Positions 54,978 through 63,106 of a DNA stretch of 64,000 nucleotides are shown piece by piece (position 1 is the first letter of the stretch; every line of letters begins with the position of its first letter). The notes under the pieces are model-generated. The model saw only the letters and a list, made by a program, of their open reading frames with translations. It ran no database searches and was not told where the DNA came from. The stretch spans positions 1-64,000 of the forward strand of contig JAFQUB010000041.1 of the NCBI GenBank assembly GCA_017408735.1. The letters are read 5' to 3'. A program made the position numbers and the translations under genes. The stretch comes from Lachnospiraceae bacterium. GTDB taxonomy: Bacteria > Bacillota > Clostridia > Lachnospirales > Lachnospiraceae.

Positions 54978-55958
54978 ATGAGCGATATATTGTCTCAGGA
55001 AGAAATAGATAATCTAATGAAAGCACTGAGCAGTGGCGAATTAGATGTAGATGATATGAAAGATACTAAGGAGAAGCAGGTGAAAGATTATGACTTTGCA
55101 AGACCTGCCAAGTTCTCGAAAGAACATCTTAGAACTCTTGAGATTATTTTTGAACACTATGGAAGATTGTTGGCAACAAATCTTCCGGTATATTTAAGAA
55201 AGAATGTTCAAGTAGAAGTGATGAATTCAGAAGCGTTAACGTATTCTGAATTCTCCAATGCGTTGTCAAACCCGGTGGTGTTAGGGATTACTAATTTTGC
55301 ACCATTGGCAGGTAATATAGTACTGGAACTTGCTCCTAATTTAGCGTATGCAATGATTGACCGAATGTTGGGAGGTCAGGGCGCACCGTTGGATAAGCCA
55401 AGAGAGTTTTCAGAAATAGAATTAGCTATTATGGAACGAGTATTTAGTACTTGCGTAGAACTTTTAAGGGTTCCGTGGGAAAATGTAGTAGAAATCTCGC
55501 CTCGACTGGAAAGAATTGAAACAAATTCCCAGTTTGCGCAGATAATTTCACCGAGTGAAATGATAGCTTTGGTAACTTTGAGCATTACCATTGGCGATGT
55601 AGATGGATTGATGAACATCTGTCTTCCGTATGTGTCTCTGGAGGAGATCATAGATAAATTGAACACCAAGTATTGGTTCTCAACTATGCAGGATAAAGAG
55701 GATGGAAGCTATGAAGAAGCGGTTGAAATGCTTATTTCAAAAGCCGAAATTCCAGTTAAAGCGTTGCTTGGAAAAAGTTCGATTTCTGTTAGTGATTTTG
55801 CAAGTATACAAATTGGTGATGTAATTCGTTTGGATACAAAAGTGGAAGACGAATTAAGTATATATGTAGGTAATATTAGGAAGTTTACTGCATTACCGGG
55901 TTCTACTGGCGATAAATATGCCGTTAGAATTACATCAGTCATAAGAGAGGAGCAGTGA
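54978..55958 (+). CDS. fliM: Flagellar motor switch protein FliM
   Basis: 326 residues. The N-terminal CheY-P-binding peptide MSDILSQEEIDNLMKAL is at 1-17. The middle CheC-like domain and the C-terminal SpoA (FliN-like) domain (about 255-320, with ALLGKSSISVSDFASIQIGDVIRLDTKV) are complete. It forms the C ring of the motor. The ATG at 54978 has GGAGGTGG upstream. fliY starts four bases after its stop. Confidence 0.96.
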   Translation: MSDILSQEEIDNLMKALSSGELDVDDMKDTKEKQVKDYDFARPAKFSKEHLRTLEIIFEHYGRLLATNLPVYLRKNVQVEVMNSEALTYSEFSNALSNPVVLGITNFAPLAGNIVLELAPNLAYAMIDRMLGGQGAPLDKPREFSEIELAIMERVFSTCVELLRVPWENVVEISPRLERIETNSQFAQIISPSEMIALVTLSITIGDVDGLMNICLPYVSLEEIIDKLNTKYWFSTMQDKEDGSYEEAVEMLISKAEIPVKALLGKSSISVSDFASIQIGDVIRLDTKVEDELSIYVGNIRKFTALPGSTGDKYAVRITSVIREEQ

Positions 55959-55962
55959 GTTT

Positions 55963-57132
55963 ATGGAGGGAATGTTATCGCAGGAAGAAATAAACGCCTT
56001 ACTTAACGGTGATGCAGATAACACAGACTCTGGAAATGGAAGTGTAAGTGAAGAACCGTTGACGGAGGAGGAAAAAGATGCCGTTGGTGAAATTGCCAAT
56101 ATCAGCATGGGAACTGCGGCTACAACGTTGTATTCTTTGGTAAATCAAAGAGTTACAATCACAACGCCAACCGTATCCTGTACTAATTGGGATATGGTAG
56201 CGCAAGAATATGATAGACCATGTGTCTTCATACAGCTTTCTTATACAGAAGGTTTGGATGGAAAAAATATTTTAGTGTTAAAGGAACAGGATGTTAAGAT
56301 AATTGCTGACTTAATGATGGGTGGAGATGGTACTAACACTGATGTTGAACTGGGTGAATTACACCTCAGTGCTATCAGTGAAGCAATGAATCAGATGATG
56401 GGGTCATCAGCAACATCATTATCTAATATGTTAAATATGATGATTGACATCAGTCCGCCAGTGGCAAGTCTGGTTGATTTAAATGACAACTTTGATGAAG
56501 ATGCTGTGGCAGGGTTCTTAAAGGGTACATTTGTAAAAGTAGCATTTAGAATGGAAATTGGGGATTTAGTAGACAGTACAATCATGCAGTTGTATCCGGT
56601 GGATTTTGCAAAAATGCTTTATGAGTCATTTATTTCGGGTAACCTTGATTTGGCGGGTGGTTCAGAAACAACGCCAGAACCGGAACCACAACCGGCGGCA
56701 CCTGCGGCACAACAACCGATGCAGCAGGCACCGCAGATGGATATGGGGATGCAGGGAATGCCAATGGGAATGCCGATGCAGGGAATGCCAATGGGAATGC
56801 CGATGCAAGGGATGCCAATGGGAATGCCGATGCAGAATGTCAATGTACAGCCGGCACAATTCCAGCCATTTGCAAATAATATTGGCATGTTGAACCAGCA
56901 GGAAAATATTGATTTGATTATGGATGTTCCGTTAGATGTTACAGTAGAACTGGGACGAACAGCAAAATCCATTCATGATATTTTGGAGTTTGCACCGGGT
57001 ACCATTATTGAATTAAACAAAATCGCAGGGGAGCCTATAGATGTACTTGTTAATGGTAAGTATGTTGCTAAGGGTGAAGTTGTTGTAATTGAGGAAAGCT
57101 TTGGTATTAGAATTACAGAAATTATTCATTAA
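55963..57132 (+). CDS. fliY: Flagellar switch phosphatase FliY (CheC-FliN fusion)
   Basis: 389 residues. The N-terminal LSQEEINALLNG is a CheY-P-binding peptide. A CheC phosphatase domain (about 35-215) has both active helices: EKDAVGEIANISMGTAATTL near 37 and SAISEAMNQMMGSSATSLSNML near 135. A low-complexity linker (about 225-310) contains three perfect QGMPMGMPM repeats. The C-terminal SpoA/FliN domain (about 318-389) closes it. It dephosphorylates CheY-P at the switch and builds the C ring; cheY follows 40 bases later. Confidence 0.94.
   Translation: MEGMLSQEEINALLNGDADNTDSGNGSVSEEPLTEEEKDAVGEIANISMGTAATTLYSLVNQRVTITTPTVSCTNWDMVAQEYDRPCVFIQLSYTEGLDGKNILVLKEQDVKIIADLMMGGDGTNTDVELGELHLSAISEAMNQMMGSSATSLSNMLNMMIDISPPVASLVDLNDNFDEDAVAGFLKGTFVKVAFRMEIGDLVDSTIMQLYPVDFAKMLYESFISGNLDLAGGSETTPEPEPQPAAPAAQQPMQQAPQMDMGMQGMPMGMPMQGMPMGMPMQGMPMGMPMQNVNVQPAQFQPFANNIGMLNQQENIDLIMDVPLDVTVELGRTAKSIHDILEFAPGTIIELNKIAGEPIDVLVNGKYVAKGEVVVIEESFGIRITEIIH
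56752..56832 (+). repeat. Three 27-base tandem repeats in fliY
   Basis: Units at 56752-56778, 56779-56805 and 56806-56832 encode QGMPMGMPM three times; the third differs from the first two by a silent change (CAAGGG for CAGGGA). It lies in the linker between the CheC and FliN domains, so copy number could vary without breaking a fold. Confidence 0.95.
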
Positions 57133-57172
57133 GAATACTAAAGAAATAATAAGATAATAGGAGTGAAAACGT

Positions 57173-57535
57173 ATGGCTAAAAATATTTTAATTTGTGATG
57201 ATGCAGCATTTATGAGAATGATGATTAAAGATATCCTTTCAAAGAATGGATATAATGTAGTAGGAGAAGCTGAAAACGGGGCGAAAGCTGTTGAAAAGTA
57301 TAATGAATTGAAACCTGATTTGGTGCTTATGGATATTACAATGCCGGAAATGGATGGTATCCAGGCGTTGAAGAAAATCAAAGAAGGTGATGCAGGCGCA
57401 ACAGTTATTATGTGTTCCGCGATGGGACAGCAGGCAATGGTTATTGAGTCCATTCAGTCAGGGGCAAAAGACTTTATTGTAAAGCCGTTCCAGGCAGACC
57501 GTGTATTAGAAGCGGTAAAGAAGGTTATTGGATAA
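57173..57535 (+). CDS. cheY: Chemotaxis response regulator CheY
   Basis: 120 residues, a single receiver domain. Asp9, Asp10 and the phosphoacceptor Asp54 (LVLMDITMPEMDG) are in place, with a Ser in CSAMGQQ near 83 and Lys near 105 (DFIVKPFQ). Phosphorylated by CheA, it binds FliM and FliY to switch rotation. No output domain is present. The ATG at 57173 has GGAGTGA upstream. It lies between fliY and fliO, as in B. subtilis. Confidence 0.96.
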   Translation: MAKNILICDDAAFMRMMIKDILSKNGYNVVGEAENGAKAVEKYNELKPDLVLMDITMPEMDGIQALKKIKEGDAGATVIMCSAMGQQAMVIESIQSGAKDFIVKPFQADRVLEAVKKVIG

Positions 57536-57907
57536 ATGAATGTGTTGATGACAAGCTACTCTAGATTGAGTAGCTTTGCACAGTTAATTACACTATTAAT
57601 TGTGTTTGTTTTTGTGTTGGCACTTACTTTTTATGCCACCAAGTGGATGGCAAAGATTCAAAAAAACCAATTTAAGAATTCTAATATTAGAGTAATTGAA
57701 ACCTTCCGTTTGAACAATACAAAATACATTCAGATAGTTAAACTGGGTGAAAAATATGTAGCGATTGCTGTTGGGAAAGACACAGTGACATATCTTACAG
57801 AGTTAGATGAATCAGAGTTGGATTTAACCAAGGCAATGGAAGGGACAAGTAATTTAGAATTTCACGAAATATTGAAAAAAGTAAAAGATATAAACAGAAA
57901 GAAGTAA
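57536..57907 (+). CDS. fliO: Flagellar export protein FliO (FliZ-like)
   Basis: 123 residues, with one transmembrane segment (about 15-37), a basic stretch (KWMAKIQKNQFKNSNIR) and a compact C-terminal domain (about 45-100, VIETFRLNNTKYIQIVKLGEKYVAIAVGKDTVTYLTEL). FliO helps assemble the FliPQR gate. The ATG at 57536 directly follows the cheY stop, so translation is coupled. Identity rests on layout and position before fliP. Confidence 0.85.
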   Translation: MNVLMTSYSRLSSFAQLITLLIVFVFVLALTFYATKWMAKIQKNQFKNSNIRVIETFRLNNTKYIQIVKLGEKYVAIAVGKDTVTYLTELDESELDLTKAMEGTSNLEFHEILKKVKDINRKK

Positions 57908-57920
57908 GCGGGTAGGTAAC

Positions 57921-58814
57921 ATGATTAAAAAAGTAATGAGAAAGAAAACGGTAATCCGTTTACTGGTTTTTCTATGGGTTGCAATGGTAGCTTGCTTTCA
58001 ACTGAATCCTATTTCAGTGAAAGCAGCTGCTACCACAGGTACGACAACAAGTTCTACAGATGGGACAACAAGCACAGAGGAAACAAGTACAACAAATAGT
58101 TCTGAGAATACGACAGGGAGTTCAAGAGCAGGAAGTGGACTGAATATTTCGTATACAAATGGAAATGGTGAGTTTTCAAGTACCATACAGATTCTTGTAG
58201 TGCTCACTCTGATTGCATTAGCTCCGACTTTGTTGATTATGCTCACATCTTTTACAAGAATTATTATTGTACTTCATTTTACAAGATCTGCTTTGAATAC
58301 GCAGACTGCACCTCCAAATCAGGTTCTTATTGGTCTTGCGTTGTTCCTTACCATTTTTATTATGAGTCCGATTCTAAATCAGATTAACGAAGAAGCAGTT
58401 AAGCCTTTTAACAATGGTGAGATAACACAGGAACAGGCGGTGGAAATTGGAATGCAGCCATTGCGTGAGTTTATGTATGGGCAGACACAGAGAAAAGATG
58501 TTCAGTTATTTATGGATATTTCCGGTGAAATAGATAAAGTGGAAAATCCAAATGAATTTACCGAAGACGATGTTCCTACATATGTGTTAGTTCCAAGCTT
58601 TATTATAAGTGAGTTGCGTACAGCATTTATTATAGGATTTTTAATTTATATTCCGTTTATTGTAATCGATATGGTAGTGGCATCTGTTCTTATGTCAATG
58701 GGTATGATGATGCTTCCACCGACAACCATATCGTTGCCATTTAAAATATTATTATTTGTATTGGCAGATGGTTGGAATTTGGTAATTGGCAGTCTGGTGA
58801 AGACGTTTTATTAG
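57921..58814 (+). CDS. fliP: Flagellar biosynthesis protein FliP
   Basis: 297 residues, longer than the 245-residue E. coli FliP. A signal peptide (about 1-35) is followed by a Thr/Ser-rich extension (about 35-75), then the gate protein with membrane segments near 92-115, 130-155, 233-255 and 270-292. The signature LVPSFIISELRTAFIIGFLIYIPFIVIDMVVASVLMSMGMMMLPP lies near 225-270. With FliQ and FliR it forms the export gate. The ATG at 57921 has a weak GGTAGG site upstream. The Thr/Ser extension is the one odd part. Confidence 0.95.
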   Translation: MIKKVMRKKTVIRLLVFLWVAMVACFQLNPISVKAAATTGTTTSSTDGTTSTEETSTTNSSENTTGSSRAGSGLNISYTNGNGEFSSTIQILVVLTLIALAPTLLIMLTSFTRIIIVLHFTRSALNTQTAPPNQVLIGLALFLTIFIMSPILNQINEEAVKPFNNGEITQEQAVEIGMQPLREFMYGQTQRKDVQLFMDISGEIDKVENPNEFTEDDVPTYVLVPSFIISELRTAFIIGFLIYIPFIVIDMVVASVLMSMGMMMLPPTTISLPFKILLFVLADGWNLVIGSLVKTFY

Positions 58815-58834
58815 TGTAAGAAGGAGTGGAAACG

Positions 58835-59104
58835 GTGACAGTAGATGTTGTTGTGGATATTGCAAAAGCCACACTTTGGAACATTATAATTACATCAGCG
58901 CCGGTACTGCTGATTTCATTGGTAGTGGGGCTGATTATTAGTATTTTTCAGACGGCTACGTCAATACAGGAGCAAACATTAACTTTTGTTCCAAAGATTT
59001 TGGCAATTTTCTTGGCTCTGATGCTTTTAGGAGGTTGGATGCTAGATAATATGTCAGGATTTATGGTACAACTTTGGTCAGATTTTAGTATATATATAGG
59101 TTAA
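58835..59104 (+). CDS. fliQ: Flagellar biosynthesis protein FliQ
   Basis: 89 residues, exactly the usual FliQ length, with two transmembrane segments (about 16-38 and 52-73) and the conserved SLVVGLIISIFQTATSIQEQTLTFVPKILAIFLALML core. It is part of the FliPQR export gate. The start is GTG at 58835: AAGGAG at 58821-58826 gives an eight-base spacing, whereas an in-frame GTG at 58826 would overlap it. fliR starts three bases after its stop. Confidence 0.93.
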   Translation: MTVDVVVDIAKATLWNIIITSAPVLLISLVVGLIISIFQTATSIQEQTLTFVPKILAIFLALMLLGGWMLDNMSGFMVQLWSDFSIYIG

Positions 59105-59107
59105 GCG

Positions 59108-59887
59108 ATGGTGAATTTTAGTTTTACATTACAGGACTTTGAATATTTTTTCTTGATTCTTGTACGAATATCTGCATTTATTGCAGTGGCACCATACTTT
59201 TCTATGTCACAGGTTCCAAATAGAGTTAAGTCAGGCTTATCCCTTGCCATATCTGTGCTATTATGGTTTATGGTTCCTAGTGGAACAATTGCATATGAAA
59301 CAGTTATTGATTATGCGATTATTGTGCTTAAGGAAGCAATTGTTGGTTTGTTGATAGGATTTGCAGCAAGTATTTGTAATTACATTATTCTGTTTGCAGG
59401 AAGAATTATTGATATGGATATGGGATTCTCCATGGTTAACGTGTTTGACCCGGTAACAAAAGAGCAGGTCAGTATTTCAGGAACATTGTATAATTATCTG
59501 GTTATGCTTTGTCTTGTGTGTAGCGGTTTGCATACTTATGTTTTGCGCGCATTAATTGATTCCTACCAGGTGATACCCATTAATGAAGCGGTATTTAATT
59601 TAAATGGATTATATCAGGGAATGGTAGAGTTTTTAGGTGACTATGTAATTATCGGCTTTCGAATCTGCCTTCCAATTTTTATGTCTATTATGGTATTGAA
59701 TGTAGTACTTGGAGTTTTGGCAAAGGTTGCGCCACAGATGAATATGTTTGTTATAGGTATGCAGTTGAAAATACTTGTAGGATTAGTGGTTATGTTTGTG
59801 ACAGTTTATTTGCTGCCAAGCATTTCAAATTTTATTTATAGTGAAACAAAGAAAATGTTGGTGACATTCATTGAGAATATGTATTGA
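59108..59887 (+). CDS. fliR: Flagellar biosynthesis protein FliR
   Basis: 259 residues with about six membrane segments, the family norm. The conserved FVDLGF-like segment appears as AGRIIDMDMGFSMVNVFDPVTKEQVSISGTLYNYLVML near 97-135. It completes the FliPQR gate. The ATG at 59108 has only a weak ribosome site, so expression probably depends on fliQ read-through. The TTG start proposed for flhB lies inside its last 17 bases. Confidence 0.95.
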   Translation: MVNFSFTLQDFEYFFLILVRISAFIAVAPYFSMSQVPNRVKSGLSLAISVLLWFMVPSGTIAYETVIDYAIIVLKEAIVGLLIGFAASICNYIILFAGRIIDMDMGFSMVNVFDPVTKEQVSISGTLYNYLVMLCLVCSGLHTYVLRALIDSYQVIPINEAVFNLNGLYQGMVEFLGDYVIIGFRICLPIFMSIMVLNVVLGVLAKVAPQMNMFVIGMQLKILVGLVVMFVTVYLLPSISNFIYSETKKMLVTFIENMY

Positions 59888-61022
59888 TAATACAAACAGA
59901 ACAAAACAGCAGGAAGCAGAATCCCTGTATATAGAGATAAACTTGCAGTTCTTTGCAGGCGGAGATGACAAAACAGAACCGGCTACACCTAAGAAATTAG
60001 AAGATGCCAGGAAAGAAGGTCAGGTCTCTAAAAGTAGGGAAGTTGGAATGGGTTTATCTCTCTTGGGGCTGTTTGTAGCATTAAAATTTTATATTGGGAC
60101 ATTAGGTGAGCGATTTGTTGGAACATTCCAATCAATTTATACCAGAATACCAGAGTTCGTTGGAACAGAAGGGACGCATGATTCAGGGGCTTTTTTAATG
60201 CTTCTTAAGGACTGTATTGTGGACATGCTTATCATGATGGCACCATTTTTACTGGTGGGGGTTGTTATTGCTTTTGTTGCAGATGTAGTTCAGGTGAAGT
60301 GGAAATTCACCACAAAGCCTTTAATGCCCAAATTTGATAAGATGAATCCGATCAAGGGAATGAAAAAAATTATTTCGGCCCAGTCTGTATTTGAATTACT
60401 GAAGGCGGTATTAAAAGTTTTTTTTCTTTCTTATTTGGCAATTAGTACTGTAAAGGATAAATTGCTTTTGATTTATGGATTGTATGATATTACCCTAATG
60501 TCTGCACTGGGAGCTGTCGGAGAGGTTATTATTGATTTGGGAATTAAAATCAGTGCATGGTATATGGTAATTGCTGCTGTGGATTTTGTTTACCAGAAAA
60601 TGAAGTTCAAAAAAGACATGCGAATGTCGAAACAGGAAGTAAAAGATGAATATAAGAATGCGGAAGGTGATCCTAAAGTAAAGTCGCAGCAGAAACAGAG
60701 AATGCGACAGGCATCGCAAAGACGTATGATGCAGTCCATACCTACCGCAGATGTTGTTATTACAAACCCGACTCATTTTGCAGTAGCGTTGAAATACGAT
60801 GCAGATTCGGGACGAGCACCCATTGTTGTAGCAAAGGGTGAAGATTTTTTGGCTAAGAGAATAAAGGAAATTGCAAAAGAAAACAAAGTAGAAATTGTGG
60901 AAAACAAACCTTTGGCGCGAATGCTTTACCATAATGTGGATTTAGGAGAAGAAATTCCGCCGGAATTATATCAGGCGGTTGCCGAGGTTCTTGCTTTTGT
61001 ATATGGACTTAAGAATAAATAA
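59871..61022 (+). CDS. flhB: Flagellar biosynthesis protein FlhB
   Basis: 383 residues. Four membrane segments (about 60-240) are followed by the cytoplasmic FlhBc domain with the self-cleaving motif NPTH near 299, then a tail ending KLADLALGEE-like IPPELYQAVAEVLAFVYGLK. It switches export specificity from hook to filament through FliK. TTG at 59871, preceded by a GGTGAC, is the start used; a shorter start near 59942 (LQFFAGG) cannot be excluded, so the first 25 residues are uncertain. It overlaps fliR by 17 bases. Confidence 0.92.
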   Translation: MRICIDNTNRTKQQEAESLYIEINLQFFAGGDDKTEPATPKKLEDARKEGQVSKSREVGMGLSLLGLFVALKFYIGTLGERFVGTFQSIYTRIPEFVGTEGTHDSGAFLMLLKDCIVDMLIMMAPFLLVGVVIAFVADVVQVKWKFTTKPLMPKFDKMNPIKGMKKIISAQSVFELLKAVLKVFFLSYLAISTVKDKLLLIYGLYDITLMSALGAVGEVIIDLGIKISAWYMVIAAVDFVYQKMKFKKDMRMSKQEVKDEYKNAEGDPKVKSQQKQRMRQASQRRMMQSIPTADVVITNPTHFAVALKYDADSGRAPIVVAKGEDFLAKRIKEIAKENKVEIVENKPLARMLYHNVDLGEEIPPELYQAVAEVLAFVYGLKNK

Positions 61023-61071
61023 TTACCGAGTATGAAAATTAAGAGAGGAATGGAGGTAGAGGAAGGTGAAA

Positions 61072-63105
61072 ATGAAAAAGGCGGATATTGGCGTAGGTTT
61101 GTATTTGTTAGCAGCCTTTGTATTCTTTATTATTTCAATACCTTCTGGAGTATTAGATTTCTTGTTGGCGTTTAATATTGCCATTGCGTTGGTTGTTTTA
61201 TTCCAATGTTTGTATGTGAAGGAAGTACTGGATATGTCTTTCTTCCCATCGTTATTGTTATTTACAACAATTTTTAGAATAGCTTTGAATGTTTCATCTA
61301 CAAAACTGATTTTAGCTACCGGTGATCCTGGTATTGTAGTGGAAACATTTGGTAAATTCGTAGGTGGAAATAACCTTGTAATTGGTGTCATTGTCTTTGT
61401 TATTTTGATTCTGATTCAGTTTATGGTAATTAATAAGGGGTCTGAACGTGTAGCTGAAGTAACAGCACGTTTCACCTTAGATGCGATGCCTGGTAAGCAG
61501 ATGGCGATTGATGCGGATTTGAATACCGGTGCAATTAGTGATGAAGAAGCAAGGATAAGACGAGAAAAGATTCAGCGTGAGTCAAGTTTCTTTGGTTCCA
61601 TGGATGGTGCGGTTAAGTATGTAAAAGGTGATGCTATTGCCGGTTTGATTATTACTGCAGTCAATGTGGTTGGCGGTATTGTCATGGGCGTAATGTATCG
61701 TGATATGGAAATAGGAGATGCTTTACAGCAGTATGTAATTCTTACTATTGGTGATGGTCTGGTATCTCAGATTCCATCTCTGTTAATTTCATTATCTACT
61801 GGTCTGTTGGTAACCAAGGGATCTGACAACAGAGATATTGGAGATACAATGCTGAATCAGCTGTTTGGCACTCCAAAGGTCATGTATATGGTAGGTGCAG
61901 CCATGTGTATACTGGGGATTGGAACACCGCTTCCTACCGTTATTTTCCTTGCATTTGGTATAGGATTAATTTTCATCGGATATAACACTCAGAGTAAGAA
62001 GGAAGTTGCTGCCATTGAAAGTGAAGTGGAAACAGCAGATTCAGATGCAGAAGAAATACGTCGTCCGGAAAATGTGGTATCCTTATTACAGGTAGATCCA
62101 ATTGAACTGGAATTTGGATATGGTATTATTCCACTGGCAGATGTAAATCAGGGTGGTGACTTGTTAGACCGAGTGGTTATGATAAGACGTCAGATTGCGT
62201 TAGAACTTGGTACGGTAGTTCCAATTATTCGTTTGCGTGATAATATTCAGCTGAATCCAAACCAGTATATTATTAAAATCAAGGGAATTCAGTTAAGTGA
62301 AGGAGAGATTCTCTTCGATCATTATATGGCAATGAATCCGGGATATGTAGAGGAAGAAATCACAGGTATTCCAACCTTTGAACCATCTTTCCATCTGCCT
62401 GCTATCTGGATTACAGAGAGTCAGCGAGAAAGGGCAGAAAGCTTAGGATATACAGTAGTTGATCCACCATCAATTATTGCTACGCATTTAACAGAAGTAA
62501 TCAGAAAGCATATTGATGAACTTCTGACAAGACAGGATGTACAGCAGTTGATGGACAATTTAAAAGAAAACAACCCATCACTGGTGGAAGAACTTGTTCC
62601 GAAGCTTCTTGGAATTGGAGAGATTCAGAAAGTATTGCAGAATCTTTTGCGAGAAGGAATATCTATCAGAGATTTGCTTACAATCTGTGAAACACTTGCA
62701 GATCATGCAACTGCAACAAGAGATACGGATGTATTGACAGAGTATGTAAGACAGAGCTTAAAGAGAGCAATTTCTTCAAAATATTTTTCTGCCAATGAAA
62801 CGACCAGTGTTGTAACATTGGATCCAAAGATTGAGCAGGAAATTATGAACTCTGTAAAACAGACAGAACAGGGTGCATATCTTACACTGGAACCGGAAAA
62901 GACAAAGAATATTATCAATTCGGTTCAGGAAGAAGTGAATAAATTAGAGAATTTGGGAAAGAATCCTATCGTTATCACATCACCTATTGTAAGAATGTAT
63001 TTTAAAAAGCTTACAGAAGATTATTTTAGTGATTTGGTGGTTGTTTCTTACAATGAAATTGAATCAAATGTAGAATTACAGTCAGTTGGGATGGTGACAG
63101 GTTAA
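61072..63105 (+). CDS. flhA: Flagellar biosynthesis protein FlhA
   Basis: 677 residues. Eight membrane segments fill 1 to about 300, with the FHIPEP-family signature RIALNVSSTKLIL near 65 and the charged DAMPGKQMAIDADLNTGAISDEEARIRREKIQRESSFFGSMDGAVKYVKGD loop near 140-190. The C-terminal export domain (about 320-677) docks chaperone-cargo complexes. The ATG at 61072 has AGGAAGG seven bases upstream; an in-frame GTG at 61066 is also possible. flhF begins one base after its stop. Confidence 0.95.
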   Translation: MKKADIGVGLYLLAAFVFFIISIPSGVLDFLLAFNIAIALVVLFQCLYVKEVLDMSFFPSLLLFTTIFRIALNVSSTKLILATGDPGIVVETFGKFVGGNNLVIGVIVFVILILIQFMVINKGSERVAEVTARFTLDAMPGKQMAIDADLNTGAISDEEARIRREKIQRESSFFGSMDGAVKYVKGDAIAGLIITAVNVVGGIVMGVMYRDMEIGDALQQYVILTIGDGLVSQIPSLLISLSTGLLVTKGSDNRDIGDTMLNQLFGTPKVMYMVGAAMCILGIGTPLPTVIFLAFGIGLIFIGYNTQSKKEVAAIESEVETADSDAEEIRRPENVVSLLQVDPIELEFGYGIIPLADVNQGGDLLDRVVMIRRQIALELGTVVPIIRLRDNIQLNPNQYIIKIKGIQLSEGEILFDHYMAMNPGYVEEEITGIPTFEPSFHLPAIWITESQRERAESLGYTVVDPPSIIATHLTEVIRKHIDELLTRQDVQQLMDNLKENNPSLVEELVPKLLGIGEIQKVLQNLLREGISIRDLLTICETLADHATATRDTDVLTEYVRQSLKRAISSKYFSANETTSVVTLDPKIEQEIMNSVKQTEQGAYLTLEPEKTKNIINSVQEEVNKLENLGKNPIVITSPIVRMYFKKLTEDYFSDLVVVSYNEIESNVELQSVGMVTG

Positions 63106-63106
63106 A

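Noticed and set aside
56630..56972. Overlapping repetitive frames on the minus strand of fliY (GIPIGIPCI- and SHWHPLHRH-type repeats)
   Set aside because: They come from the 27-base tandem repeat read on the other strand; no ribosome site.
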